Counted from the stretch's first letter, positions 1 to 6,373 are shown. The stretch: 8,454 bases of DNA from Fibrobacterota bacterium (GCA_030619215.1 JAUXBV010000112.1:1-8454), one strand, 5' to 3'. Notes: a model not told the origin generated them from the sequence alone. Translations and numbers: made by a program.

Positions 1-60
1 ATAAATAAAGACATTTCTTGCTTTTTATCCAAGATTTTTTATAAAGGAAATTATTGAGGA

Positions 61-79
61 TAAAAAGAATAATTATTCT
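61..79 (-). terminator. weak AT-rich terminator candidate after the nitroreductase gene
   Basis: The perfect palindrome AGAATAATTATTCT (66-79) overlaps the stop codon of the leftward gene and, read on the minus strand, is followed by a short T run (T's opposite 62-66). The stem is short and AT-only apart from one G-C pair, so a real intrinsic terminator is uncertain. The rest of 1-60 shows nothing recognisable. Confidence 0.25.
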
Positions 80-942
80 CCAACCCAGCTGACAATATAC
101 TCTTCATTCCTGTACCTGGGTTTTGGCCCTGGCTTCAGGATCTTCCAGGTTCCCGAGGCTCCCAGCTCTCTTGCAGAAAGCTCAAAATGGCACATTGCTA
201 TGCCCATGTCAATCATCTGTAAATCTACTGTTGCAACAAGTTTTGCAACCTGTGAATAAACCAGCGTACGATGCAATATGAAATGAAAGGTGTTACTTTT
301 GCTATCATACAAAATTCGCCAGGGTTGCCGATTGGTAGCGGATGGTGCAATACGAACCATCTCAAGAGCTGTTGCATATATATCGGGAAAGCCCTTTTTC
401 ATAGGTTCCTTTGTCTCCATATCGAAGAAAAGACTATCCCGGTTTTTCCTCAGACGCGGTTTAGTATACATTTGTATTTTTTTATCAAGCAGATGAAGCT
501 TTACACCGGAATAACCTATAGAAGCTGCCGCGGGCATTATCTCCTGATCAGCCAATTGCATTGCTTTTGTAAGAATTGTTCGTTGAAATGTTGCTCCCAG
601 CCAGCAGGTACCGAGCCCCAGCTCCGTTGCCTTAAGAATGAACCATTCGAATATATAACCAAAATCTTCCATTGCATGGGGACTCTTTTTAATAGCACCC
701 GCAACAAAACTCCGCGCTCCTTTTATGAATCCATACGTTCCAAGTTTTTCAACTCTGCAAAACTCACTTCCTAATTCATTAAACAGCTCGAACCTTACAA
801 TATTGCCAAAAGGGCCCACTGGAGGGTTGCTTATTATGGAAGTTAATTCTTTAATAGTATTGTCTCTGATAGGTTTATTTATGTATGCACGGCAAGAATA
901 CCGTGATTTAATAAAGTCTATGAATGTACCTTTTGAAGTCAT
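73..942 (-). CDS. nitroreductase family protein, TM1586-like (two nitroreductase half-domains)
   Basis: A 289-aa protein of the FMN-dependent nitroreductase fold, predicted cytoplasmic. The N-terminal half carries SRYSCRAY (residues 13-20), the usual FMN-phosphate-contacting RxSxRxY stretch, and GLGTCWLG (109-116), typical of the helix and strand near the flavin. The second half carries APSATNRQPWRI (199-210), which resembles the N/S-rich FMN-binding motif of a second unit. This order is what I know of the putative TM nitroreductase family (PF14512), where one chain contains two repeats and mimics the dimer of ordinary nitroreductases. The substrate cannot be told from sequence; there is no signal peptide. 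It starts 43 bp after the stop of the leftward CsgG/PEGA gene, so the two may share a transcript. The ATG at 942 is preceded only by a weak ribosome site (CTAAAG), but the RYSCRAY motif so near the N-terminus supports this start. Confidence 0.82.
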   Translation of the reverse strand: MTSKGTFIDFIKSRYSCRAYINKPIRDNTIKELTSIISNPPVGPFGNIVRFELFNELGSEFCRVEKLGTYGFIKGARSFVAGAIKKSPHAMEDFGYIFEWFILKATELGLGTCWLGATFQRTILTKAMQLADQEIMPAAASIGYSGVKLHLLDKKIQMYTKPRLRKNRDSLFFDMETKEPMKKGFPDIYATALEMVRIAPSATNRQPWRILYDSKSNTFHFILHRTLVYSQVAKLVATVDLQMIDMGIAMCHFELSARELGASGTWKILKPGPKPRYRNEEYIVSWVGE

Positions 943-985
943 ATAACTTTAGATATGAAGATTTGCAAAGGAGAAATTAATAGTA

Positions 986-2125
986 TTAAAATTGAACCGC
1001 TCCCCCCAAACCAATCTTAAAACACTCTTCCTGAGGTTCAAAACCAAGATCGAGTAATATACCCAAGCGTCTTATTTTAAATAGAACCGGAGTTCTGATT
1101 AAAAAACCAGCGTAAGAATCATATCCCCCATCAATGCAGAATAACAGTTTATTAAAATTAAATGCAATCCCCAGGGCAACCTCAACTTCATAATTAATGA
1201 AGCCATAGCCACCACTGATATTTAATCCCAATCGCTCACTAAATAACCGCATATAGTCAAGAGAAATGTAAAAATCATCGTCCCCGATTTCATATTTAGC
1301 AGCTAATGCAATAATATTTTTAAATAGCTTCTTTTCTTTCCTGCTTTCTTTCTCGACTTCCTTAACATCTATTGTTCGCAGTGTATAGTTCTTTCGCAGC
1401 TTCTGATCTTCACTGATTACAATATTCTCCGAAACACTTTCAAAGCCTTCCGCTTTAAGCTCCAGTATATATTCTCCGGGAACAATTTTATCGTTAGAAT
1501 AGGGAGTGCTTCCAACATTATCGTTATTTAAAAAGACACCGGCATCTGAAGGTTTGGTTTTTATAATGAGATTACCATACTTCTCTTCCGCCTCTTTTTC
1601 TGCATGTTCCTGCTTACGCTTTTCTTTACGCCCCGGAACTTCCATACCTTTAACCAGTTTTCCTGCAATATCCTTTGTTGTTTTTGTAAGAAGTTCTTCA
1701 ATCTTACATTTGCAATCAGAATCTACGGTTTTTATATATTTTCCCGTTGCCACATCAATAATTCTTGCACTTATTGTTAAAATTGAACCAATTTTTCCTA
1801 TTGAACCGGCAACCATTTGCTTAACATTTAATAGCTGCCCTACCTCCACAATACACTCATCAGTGGTGCATCCGCTCTGCTGAAACCCCTGCTCCTTAAG
1901 GACTACTTCCATCTGACCGCGCTCTACAACCGTAAATACACCTGTCTTGGTCAATTCACTGCGGATTCTGTTTGTTATGATAGAAGCTTCATCCTTGGTA
2001 ATGCCTTTTGCCCCAAAATCGTTTACTGCTATACTAATTTTTTCCGTACCCTGGCTATAAACCGACAGGCATATCACTAATAGTAAAAGTGAAAATAAAG
2101 AGATAGGAGATCTCATGTAATTCAT
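986..2125 (-). CDS. exported CsgG-like/PEGA domain protein with strand-rich C-terminus
   Basis: A 379-aa protein with an N-terminal signal peptide (hydrophobic core about residues 8-21, cleavage probably near SVYSQG). Residues 28-160 resemble the CsgG/TolB-N-like fold of periplasmic lipoprotein-associated proteins: IAVNDFGAKGIT, then TGVFTVVERGQM, a Cys pair CTTDEC (86-91), VAGSIGKIG and a RIIDVATGK motif. A Lys/Glu-rich linker (163-182) leads to a PEGA domain (184-250; GNLIIKTKPSDAGVFLNN, then STPYSNDKIVPGEY). A second charged linker precedes 270-379, which alternates hydrophobic and polar residues and ends in Phe (GGAVQF), as in outer-membrane beta-strand proteins; that is an inference. Likely acts in the periplasm or at the outer membrane; function unknown. 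Start: ATG 2125 or the in-frame ATG at 2116 (Met4), the latter having GGA 9 nt upstream; both keep the signal peptide. Confidence 0.75.
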   Translation of the reverse strand: MNYMRSPISLFSLLLLVICLSVYSQGTEKISIAVNDFGAKGITKDEASIITNRIRSELTKTGVFTVVERGQMEVVLKEQGFQQSGCTTDECIVEVGQLLNVKQMVAGSIGKIGSILTISARIIDVATGKYIKTVDSDCKCKIEELLTKTTKDIAGKLVKGMEVPGRKEKRKQEHAEKEAEEKYGNLIIKTKPSDAGVFLNNDNVGSTPYSNDKIVPGEYILELKAEGFESVSENIVISEDQKLRKNYTLRTIDVKEVEKESRKEKKLFKNIIALAAKYEIGDDDFYISLDYMRLFSERLGLNISGGYGFINYEVEVALGIAFNFNKLLFCIDGGYDSYAGFLIRTPVLFKIRRLGILLDLGFEPQEECFKIGLGGAVQF

Positions 2126-2270
2126 TCCATTTTGTTAAAATAACAATGATAAATAATATACAACGAGTATTTAAAATAATTATTATTTATAAATATTTTT
2201 AATAATTACTTGAAAAAGTCGTTTTGTGTCAAAAAGCCGGGATTGTTTTTGTAAAAAATGGCCATCAAAA

Positions 2271-2368
2271 AGTGTTACCATAATTTTGATACACCAAACT
2301 AACAGAATATGGATAAAATAATATAAATTGCTATTATTTGCATATAGTGTTACCATAAAATTAATACA
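2271..2368 (+). repeat. pair of 23-bp direct repeats, candidate operators
   Basis: Copies at 2271-2293 and 2346-2368 match at 20 of 23 positions; both begin AGTGTTACCATAA and end ATACA. The start-to-start distance is 75 bp, close to seven helical turns. Each copy is weakly dyadic: copy 1 has GTGT near one end and ACAC just past the other, copy 2 has TGT and ACA. The second copy ends 13 bp before the -35 box of the regulator promoter, an activator-like position. Role as binding sites for the adjacent TIGR02147 protein is inference. Confidence 0.65.
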
Positions 2369-2381
2369 AAAATATATTTTT

Positions 2382-2410
2382 TTGCACTTTTATTAATAAA
2401 ATGATATATA
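2382..2410 (+). promoter_or_regulatory. sigma70-like promoter of the regulator/surface-protein operon
   Basis: TTGCAC (2382-2387), a 17-bp spacer and TATATA (2405-2410) form a good -35/-10 pair. Transcription would begin around 2416-2420, at or just before the ATG at 2420. No Shine-Dalgarno sequence lies between the -10 box and the ATG, so the message would be leaderless or nearly so. Confidence 0.5.
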
Positions 2411-2419
2411 TTATCAAGC

Positions 2420-3277
2420 ATGAAGACCCGGAAAACAGATAAGATTAACATTTTCAATTTCTTTAATTACAGGGAATACCTGGACGCTGTTTATACCCAA
2501 CTGAAAACAGCCCGGAAAGGATTCTCGCATCGTACTTTTGCCCGGGAAGCGGGAATATCCAGCCCGAATTATCTGTTTCGTGTTTTAAAGGGAGAACGTA
2601 ATCTTACCCTGAAATATGTACCTCATTTTTGCAAAGCCTTAAAATTAACCGGCAATGAAATAAAATATTTCGAAGTACTGGTGCAGTTTAACAATGAGAA
2701 ATCATCCCAGTCAAAGGAAGAGCTGCTCAGAAAATTATTGACATTACGATACAGCCAGAGAGAATATAAGATTGATGATAAAAAGCTCTTCTATTTCAGC
2801 AAGTGGTATTATCCTGTTATCCGGGAGCTGGTAAAAATAGTTGATTTCAAGGAAGATTATAATCTTCTCGCACGCAGCTGCGTCCCCCGAATCACAGCGG
2901 TGCAGGCAAAAAACGCCGTAAAATACCTGGTAAAGAACGGATTTGTTGAAAAAGGCAAAAACGGACGGTATACTTATGCTAACCCGGTTATTACGACAGG
3001 TCCGGAAGTTAATTCAACTATTTTGCTTAAATATCATAAACAGACAATACTCCAGTGTGCGGATTCGCTGGATTCTATAGAAATGGCAGAACGAGATATT
3101 TCTGCCCTGACGATGAGTGTATCTTTAAAAACATACAAAAAGATGAAAAAGGAGATACAGGGTTTTAGAAAACGTTTGCTTGCAATGGCAAGAGATGACA
3201 AAAAGGGAGAAGTCGTGTGTCACGCAGGATTTCAGTTGATACAGAAATCAAAGCCGTTCAAGAGAAAAACCAGATAG
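2420..3277 (+). CDS. TIGR02147 family (DUF4423) putative transcriptional regulator
   Basis: A 285-aa soluble protein. The N-terminus NIFNFFNYREYLD (10-22) is the family's typical opening. Residues 35-90 look like an XRE-type helix-turn-helix (FSHRTFAREAGISSPNYLFRV, then KGERNLT and LKLTGNEIKYFEVLV). The DUF4423 part follows: FYFSKWYYPVIRELV (124-138), a winged-helix-like stretch (155-190, with AVKYLVKNGFVEK), AERDISALTMSVS (223-235) and the closing VVCHAGFQLIQKSK (265-278). Length is normal for the family. The family is known as a large paralogous set in Fibrobacter; its DNA targets are, to my knowledge, uncharacterised. The start is fixed by an in-frame TGA at 2402-2404, with no earlier ATG; there is no ribosome binding site, consistent with the near-leaderless promoter. 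The downstream gene begins 9 bp after its stop, suggesting translational coupling. Autoregulation through the 23-bp repeats upstream is inferred. Confidence 0.85.
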   Translation: MKTRKTDKINIFNFFNYREYLDAVYTQLKTARKGFSHRTFAREAGISSPNYLFRVLKGERNLTLKYVPHFCKALKLTGNEIKYFEVLVQFNNEKSSQSKEELLRKLLTLRYSQREYKIDDKKLFYFSKWYYPVIRELVKIVDFKEDYNLLARSCVPRITAVQAKNAVKYLVKNGFVEKGKNGRYTYANPVITTGPEVNSTILLKYHKQTILQCADSLDSIEMAERDISALTMSVSLKTYKKMKKEIQGFRKRLLAMARDDKKGEVVCHAGFQLIQKSKPFKRKTR

Positions 3278-3286
3278 GTCAATGAT

Positions 3287-4273
3287 ATGAAAAACAGCCT
3301 TAATAAAAAAGTATTATTCCTTATATTATCATTAGCACTGCTGTTCATTGCAGGATTTAACTGCAGTACACATTTAGCTGACGGCGGTACTGAGGCTGGC
3401 AACGCGAATATTGTCGGTACAATTGTTGATGAATCCGGAAATCCCGTTGACAATGCGCTGGTGACACTCAACGAGAAATCTGATATCATTTTTTCTATTA
3501 AATATGATATTAATGCTACCTTTGACACCTCTGTATATTCTGATTCGAAAGGTGTATTTACCTTCAATCTGCCCGATTCGGGCATGTACCATATAACCGT
3601 TGAAAAGTACAAAAGATTCCTTGTGTTTATTGACAGTATACACGTTTTCGATACTGTCACAATTAACCTTCCACCAGACACGGTAAGGGAACCGGGGATC
3701 ATCACCGGGACGGCCTTTCTGGAAGACACCACAGGTATAACCAACAAACAAATTCGTGTTATATGTAAGGAAAAAATGGATTATGCGGTTGATATTTCTC
3801 ATGGTGAAGCTTTTATCTTTTCTGATATACCGAGAGGATTTTACAGTATTTTATGCTCTCCAGAATCCGGGGCGTTTTTACTAAAATGGTTAAAAGTCGA
3901 AGTGGCTCCCGGTGACACAAGCGATATGGGTAATATAATTCTTCTAAAGATTTCAAACTATTTGCTTTCATCAAATGTTATGACCAGCGATTTTAAAGGG
4001 CTTGACAATGTGCCGGTAAATGAAATTCCCGAATACACCTTTGTCGTTGCTCCTCAATCTATTAAAATAGCCAAGGTGAGGGTGTATCCGGAAGGAGAAA
4101 CCATTACCGTTGAGGCGGCTATTAACGGGAACAGTGTCGTGCTTAACCACAAGGATGACTTTCCCAGGGGTAAAGATATAGGAGTATACCTAATTATTAC
4201 CTTTCAAAATGGTGAAGATATCAGTATTGACTTTGATTCGGATCCGGAGAAGCGTTTTACAACAGAATATTAA
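3287..4273 (+). CDS. secreted or lipid-anchored protein with carboxypeptidase-regulatory-like modules and GGTEAGNA motif
   Basis: A 328-aa exported protein: Lys-rich start, hydrophobic segment 9-24, then Cys26 as a likely lipid-attachment residue. The lipobox (AGFNC) is not canonical because Asn precedes the Cys, so a free secreted form is possible. Directly after comes the short motif GGTEAGNA (33-40). Residues 41-128 read as a CarboxypepD_reg/SpaA-like beta-sandwich (VGTIVDESGNPVDNALVTL, then DSKGVFTFNLPDSGMYHITV). A second similar module spans about 137-218 (GIITGTAFLEDTTG, then FIFSDIPRGFYSI). Residues 225-328 form a further beta-rich region of unknown family. AGGT at 3276-3279, overlapping the end of the regulator gene, is its ribosome site 7 bp before ATG 3287. 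Its position as second gene after a TIGR02147 regulator suggests it is the regulated output, a cell-surface protein, perhaps binding polymer or partner proteins; that function is unproven. Confidence 0.75.
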   Translation: MKNSLNKKVLFLILSLALLFIAGFNCSTHLADGGTEAGNANIVGTIVDESGNPVDNALVTLNEKSDIIFSIKYDINATFDTSVYSDSKGVFTFNLPDSGMYHITVEKYKRFLVFIDSIHVFDTVTINLPPDTVREPGIITGTAFLEDTTGITNKQIRVICKEKMDYAVDISHGEAFIFSDIPRGFYSILCSPESGAFLLKWLKVEVAPGDTSDMGNIILLKISNYLLSSNVMTSDFKGLDNVPVNEIPEYTFVVAPQSIKIAKVRVYPEGETITVEAAINGNSVVLNHKDDFPRGKDIGVYLIITFQNGEDISIDFDSDPEKRFTTEY

Positions 4274-4284
4274 ACAGATAAATA

Positions 4285-4317
4285 AAGGAGAATTTTAAAG
4301 ATTTTAATTTAATCTTT
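4285..4317 (+). terminator. AT-rich hairpin after the operon, with an orphan Shine-Dalgarno sequence
   Basis: AAAGATT (4297-4303) and AATCTTT (4311-4317) form a 7-bp stem with a TTAATTT loop, followed by only one extra T, so it is at best a weak terminator. Just before it, AAGGAG (4285-4290) is a perfect ribosome-binding sequence with no start codon at a usable distance; a downstream gene may have been lost here. Confidence 0.3.
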
Positions 4318-4326
4318 TAGTGCGGT

Positions 4327-4436
4327 TGAGCGCGGCTCAGCTAACGGCCCTGTGTTCACTTGACAGCTAAACAGAATCCGGTTTCTTAAAAGAGTGAATC
4401 CGCCTTCTGCCAAGCTGTCAGGCAAACACAGAACCG
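4327..4436. repeat. structured element: small GC hairpin plus 92-nt long imperfect hairpin
   Basis: TGAGC (4327-4331), GCG loop, GCTCA (4335-4339) forms a small hairpin. It is followed by two 41-nt arms, 4345-4385 and 4396-4436, which are inverted copies at 30 of 41 positions with no gaps, around a 10-nt loop TTAAAAGAGT. The best blocks are CTGTGTT with AACACAG and TGACAGCT with AGCTGTCA. Six of the eleven mismatches become G-U pairs if the minus strand is transcribed (36 of 41 paired) but only one if the plus strand is (31 of 41). No open reading frame with coding signals overlaps. It could be a non-coding RNA, a folded-DNA recombination element or a MITE-like unit; I do not recognise the family. 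Confidence 0.65.
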
Positions 4437-4509
4437 TGGATCTTCGCCCGCTTTTGCCAGAAAGTATCAGTATAGTTGAACAATAGTCTTTAATTTAAAA
4501 TAAAAACTA

Positions 4510-4652
4510 AAAGCCTGAAAGGCTTTAATATACCAGCCCGGGGCGACGCCCCGGGAATGATGTGAAAAAAAAATCATTAAGCCCTGAAAGGGCGAAATAA
4601 TAAGAAGCAAAGAAATATACAAGAAAATCAGCCCCGCATTATAATGGCGGGG
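4510..4652. repeat. array of four GC-rich palindromes (REP-like)
   Basis: Four short hairpins lie in AT-rich DNA: AAAGCCT-GAA-AGGCTTT (4510-4526); CCCGGGGC-GAC-GCCCCGGG (4537-4555); GCCCT-GAA-AGGGC (4581-4593); and CCCCGC with GCGGGG around ATTATAATG (4632-4652). The first and third share the same GCC(C)TGAAAGG(G)C design with a GAA triloop. Sequences of this kind recur in intergenic regions of several bacterial phyla in my recollection, and may be moved by REP-associated tyrosine transposases; no such gene is in this window. No T tracts follow, so they are not typical terminators. Confidence 0.6.
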
Positions 4653-4685
4653 ATTAAGGAAGTTTCTTAGATGGAGGGGTTTATT

Positions 4686-4853
4686 GTGAAACAGGTAAGT
4701 GCTTTATTTATCGTTGATTTAGCTATAAATTCATATAGCCGGATTACCGCAGATGATTTTTCAGCAGGTAACGCAAGCTTTACTTTCCCTTACCAATCCC
4801 TTCCTCAATTGATCAGAAAGAATATACGGAAAATTCGTAACTCTTTTTTTTAA
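4686..4853 (+). pseudogene. short ORF resembling the leader of the downstream FN3 lipoprotein gene
   Basis: From GTG 4686, preceded by GGAGGGG (4673-4679) with a 7-bp gap, 55 residues can be read (an in-frame ATG at 4671 overlaps that ribosome site and is less likely). Read from 4671, the first 19 residues match the equivalent reading of the FN3 gene from 4865 at 10 positions (ME, KQV, A, FI, AI shared), and the DNA carries the same ATGGAGG-plus-second-start arrangement. After that the similarity stops: the segment becomes basic (QLIRKNIRKIRNSFF), with no lipobox and no FN3 sequence. The most economical reading is a decayed partial duplication of the FN3 gene's 5' end; a genuine small protein with its own hydrophobic start is the alternative. 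It is out of frame with the FN3 gene. Confidence 0.35.
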
Positions 4854-4866
4854 ATTATTAACTAAT

Positions 4867-4871
4867 GGAGG
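4867..4871 (+). promoter_or_regulatory. ribosome binding site deciding the FN3 gene start
   Basis: GGAGG at 4867-4871 lies 5 bp before ATG 4877. The earlier in-frame ATG at 4865 overlaps this GGAGG and has no ribosome site of its own, so translation should begin at 4877. Confidence 0.7.
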
Positions 4872-4876
4872 ATTGT

Positions 4877-6373
4877 ATGTTAAAACAAGTATTCGCGTGT
4901 TTTATCGCTCTCATGGCAATTTTTGTTATGTCATGTGACGAGACTCCTGCTGGAGCGGACGACATTCTTGCAACACCGGTAATTAGTATAACTCCTGATA
5001 CGTCACAGTTAACCGTTTCGTGGGCTGCAATCGCGGAAGCTACTTCATACAATGTATACTGGGCCACAACTGCAGGAGTTACAACCTCATCGAATGTTTT
5101 TTCCAATATTACCGCAACCCAATGCATACATTCGGGCCTGGCAAACGGTGTAACCATCTATTACCGGGTATCAGCTGAAGGCGACAACATATTACCATCT
5201 CCTCTTTCAGAAGAAAAATCGGGAACACCCATTTCCACTGTTATTGAGCCGCCGCAAAATTTTGCAGCAGTTCCCGGTGATGAAATAGTCTCACTTTCCT
5301 GGAGCGTGAGCACCGGGGCCAACAGATATACAATCTACTGGGACACAACAACGGGAGTTACGGAACAGTCAAATACCATTGACAGTATAACGTCACTGGC
5401 GCATACACACTCAGGCCTGACAAACGGCAAAGCGTACTTTTACCGGATAGCTGCAAAAGATGCTGCCGGCGGTTCATCAGCTCTTTCAAATGAAGTCAGT
5501 TCAACGCCGTTAAACCCTGTTCCTGCACCAGAGAACCTTACCGCAACACCGGGTGATGCCTTTATCACACTTTCCATTGATCCATATTCCGGCGGCAAGA
5601 ATCCTATATTCAGGATTTACTGGGCCACTACCGCCGGTGTCACCTCCAGTTCCGATACTGTTGTTGATCCAACCGGCAAAGGAATAAGCTTTCCCCATAC
5701 AGTTACCGGATTAACAAACGGTACAGCTTACTTTTATCGGGCTTCTGCAATAGACTCCTCCACCGGAAAAGAGTCGGACCTTTCAAACGAAGCCGGTGCA
5801 ACACCTTCCGATACTATCCCAATCGGTGTGCCGCAGGGTGTTACGGCAACAAAGGGCAATGCCCAGGTTACGCTTTCATGGAAGGCGGTTGTTGGTGCGT
5901 CGACCTATAATATTTACTGGGCAACAGATTCCGGGGTTACGACCAGTTCAGACAGTATATCCGGTATATCGAAGTTTCCTTATACCCATACAGGTCTTAC
6001 AAACTTTACAACCTATTACTACAGGGTCAATGCGCAAGACACAAGCGGCAAAACATCAGACCTTTCAGTAGAGGTTAACGCAACTCCGGATACATCGGTG
6101 TCGGATTTAGCACCAAAGAATGTGGTTGCTACACCCGGAACCGGACAAATAATAATTACCTGGGACCCTGTCACTGGAGCTGATGGATATAACGTTTATG
6201 GAGGTACAGATCCCGTAATTGACTTAAAAAATCCAATAGCATCTGGTATAACTTCTACGACATATACCCATACCGGGCTTACCAGTGGAACGACCTATTA
6301 TTACAAAGTTGCTTCTGTTTTTGGAAAGGATGTGTATTTGTCGAATATGGTGAGTGCGATACCGAGTAAGTAG
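4877..6373 (+). CDS. lipoprotein with five tandem fibronectin type III domains
   Basis: With the start at ATG 4877 the product has 498 aa. It opens with a lipoprotein signal peptide: a short basic start (MLKQ), a hydrophobic core and the lipobox VMSC, making Cys20 the acylated residue. Five FN3 domains then fill the protein, at about 34-118, 124-211, 216-310, 317-404 and 412-496. Each shows the pattern LSW or equivalent, then YxIYWxTTxGVT, then GLTNGTxYYYRVxA and LSNE, ending ATP. Domain 5 is the most divergent (YNVYGGTDP replaces the YWATTAGVT block) and domain 3 has SIDPYSGG in place of the usual Trp-containing strand. There is no catalytic or anchoring domain besides the lipid, so it probably acts as a surface-exposed spacer or adhesion/polymer-binding protein; this role is inferred. 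It stands alone, flanked on both sides by structured repeats and followed by an insertion sequence. Confidence 0.88.
   Translation: MLKQVFACFIALMAIFVMSCDETPAGADDILATPVISITPDTSQLTVSWAAIAEATSYNVYWATTAGVTTSSNVFSNITATQCIHSGLANGVTIYYRVSAEGDNILPSPLSEEKSGTPISTVIEPPQNFAAVPGDEIVSLSWSVSTGANRYTIYWDTTTGVTEQSNTIDSITSLAHTHSGLTNGKAYFYRIAAKDAAGGSSALSNEVSSTPLNPVPAPENLTATPGDAFITLSIDPYSGGKNPIFRIYWATTAGVTSSSDTVVDPTGKGISFPHTVTGLTNGTAYFYRASAIDSSTGKESDLSNEAGATPSDTIPIGVPQGVTATKGNAQVTLSWKAVVGASTYNIYWATDSGVTTSSDSISGISKFPYTHTGLTNFTTYYYRVNAQDTSGKTSDLSVEVNATPDTSVSDLAPKNVVATPGTGQIIITWDPVTGADGYNVYGGTDPVIDLKNPIASGITSTTYTHTGLTSGTTYYYKVASVFGKDVYLSNMVSAIPSK

Larger units (their letters stand above)
2126..2419. promoter_or_regulatory. 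AT-rich divergent intergenic region
   Basis: This 294-bp region separates the leftward CsgG/PEGA gene from the rightward regulator gene. It holds a 9-bp AT-only inverted repeat (TAATTATTA 2177-2185 and TAATAATTA 2200-2208), two long direct repeats and a promoter (listed separately). No convincing -35/-10 pair was found for the leftward gene, although the AT content gives many weak -10-like hexamers. No coding sequence is seen. Confidence 0.6.

Noticed and set aside
271..946. Plus-strand ORFs opposite the nitroreductase gene
   Set aside because: Antisense shadows; the minus-strand frame carries the FMN-binding motifs.
1506..1883. 125-residue plus-strand ORF opposite the CsgG/PEGA gene
   Set aside because: It is an antisense shadow of a gene with a clear signal peptide and domains; its product is low-complexity Ser/Pro/Phe with no family resemblance.
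2177..2208. AT-only inverted repeat as a terminator or operator
   Set aside because: Nine A/T pairs in an extremely AT-rich region are expected by chance; no G-C pairs support a stable structure.
3232..3802. Two long minus-strand ORFs (171 and 142 residues) opposite the surface-protein gene
   Set aside because: They overlap each other and a gene with a good ribosome site and domain structure; no domain or start signal supports them.
4345..4436. Retron msd-like long hairpin
   Set aside because: No reverse transcriptase gene lies nearby, and the msr-msd inverted repeats with a branching G cannot be recognised.
4339..4442. Integron attC site: AGCTAAC (4339-4345) and GTGGATC (4436-4442) bracket the 92-nt hairpin at the positions of attC core sites.
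   Set aside because: The invariant GTT of the right core is GTG here, the left core deviates from RYYYAAC, and there is no integrase gene or cassette array in the window.
4510..4652. CRISPR array
   Set aside because: The palindromes differ in sequence and spacing and there are no equal-length spacers or cas genes.
5796..6071. 91-residue plus-strand ORF inside the FN3 gene
   Set aside because: Out-of-frame translation of FN3 repeats, rich in Arg and Gln, with no ribosome site.
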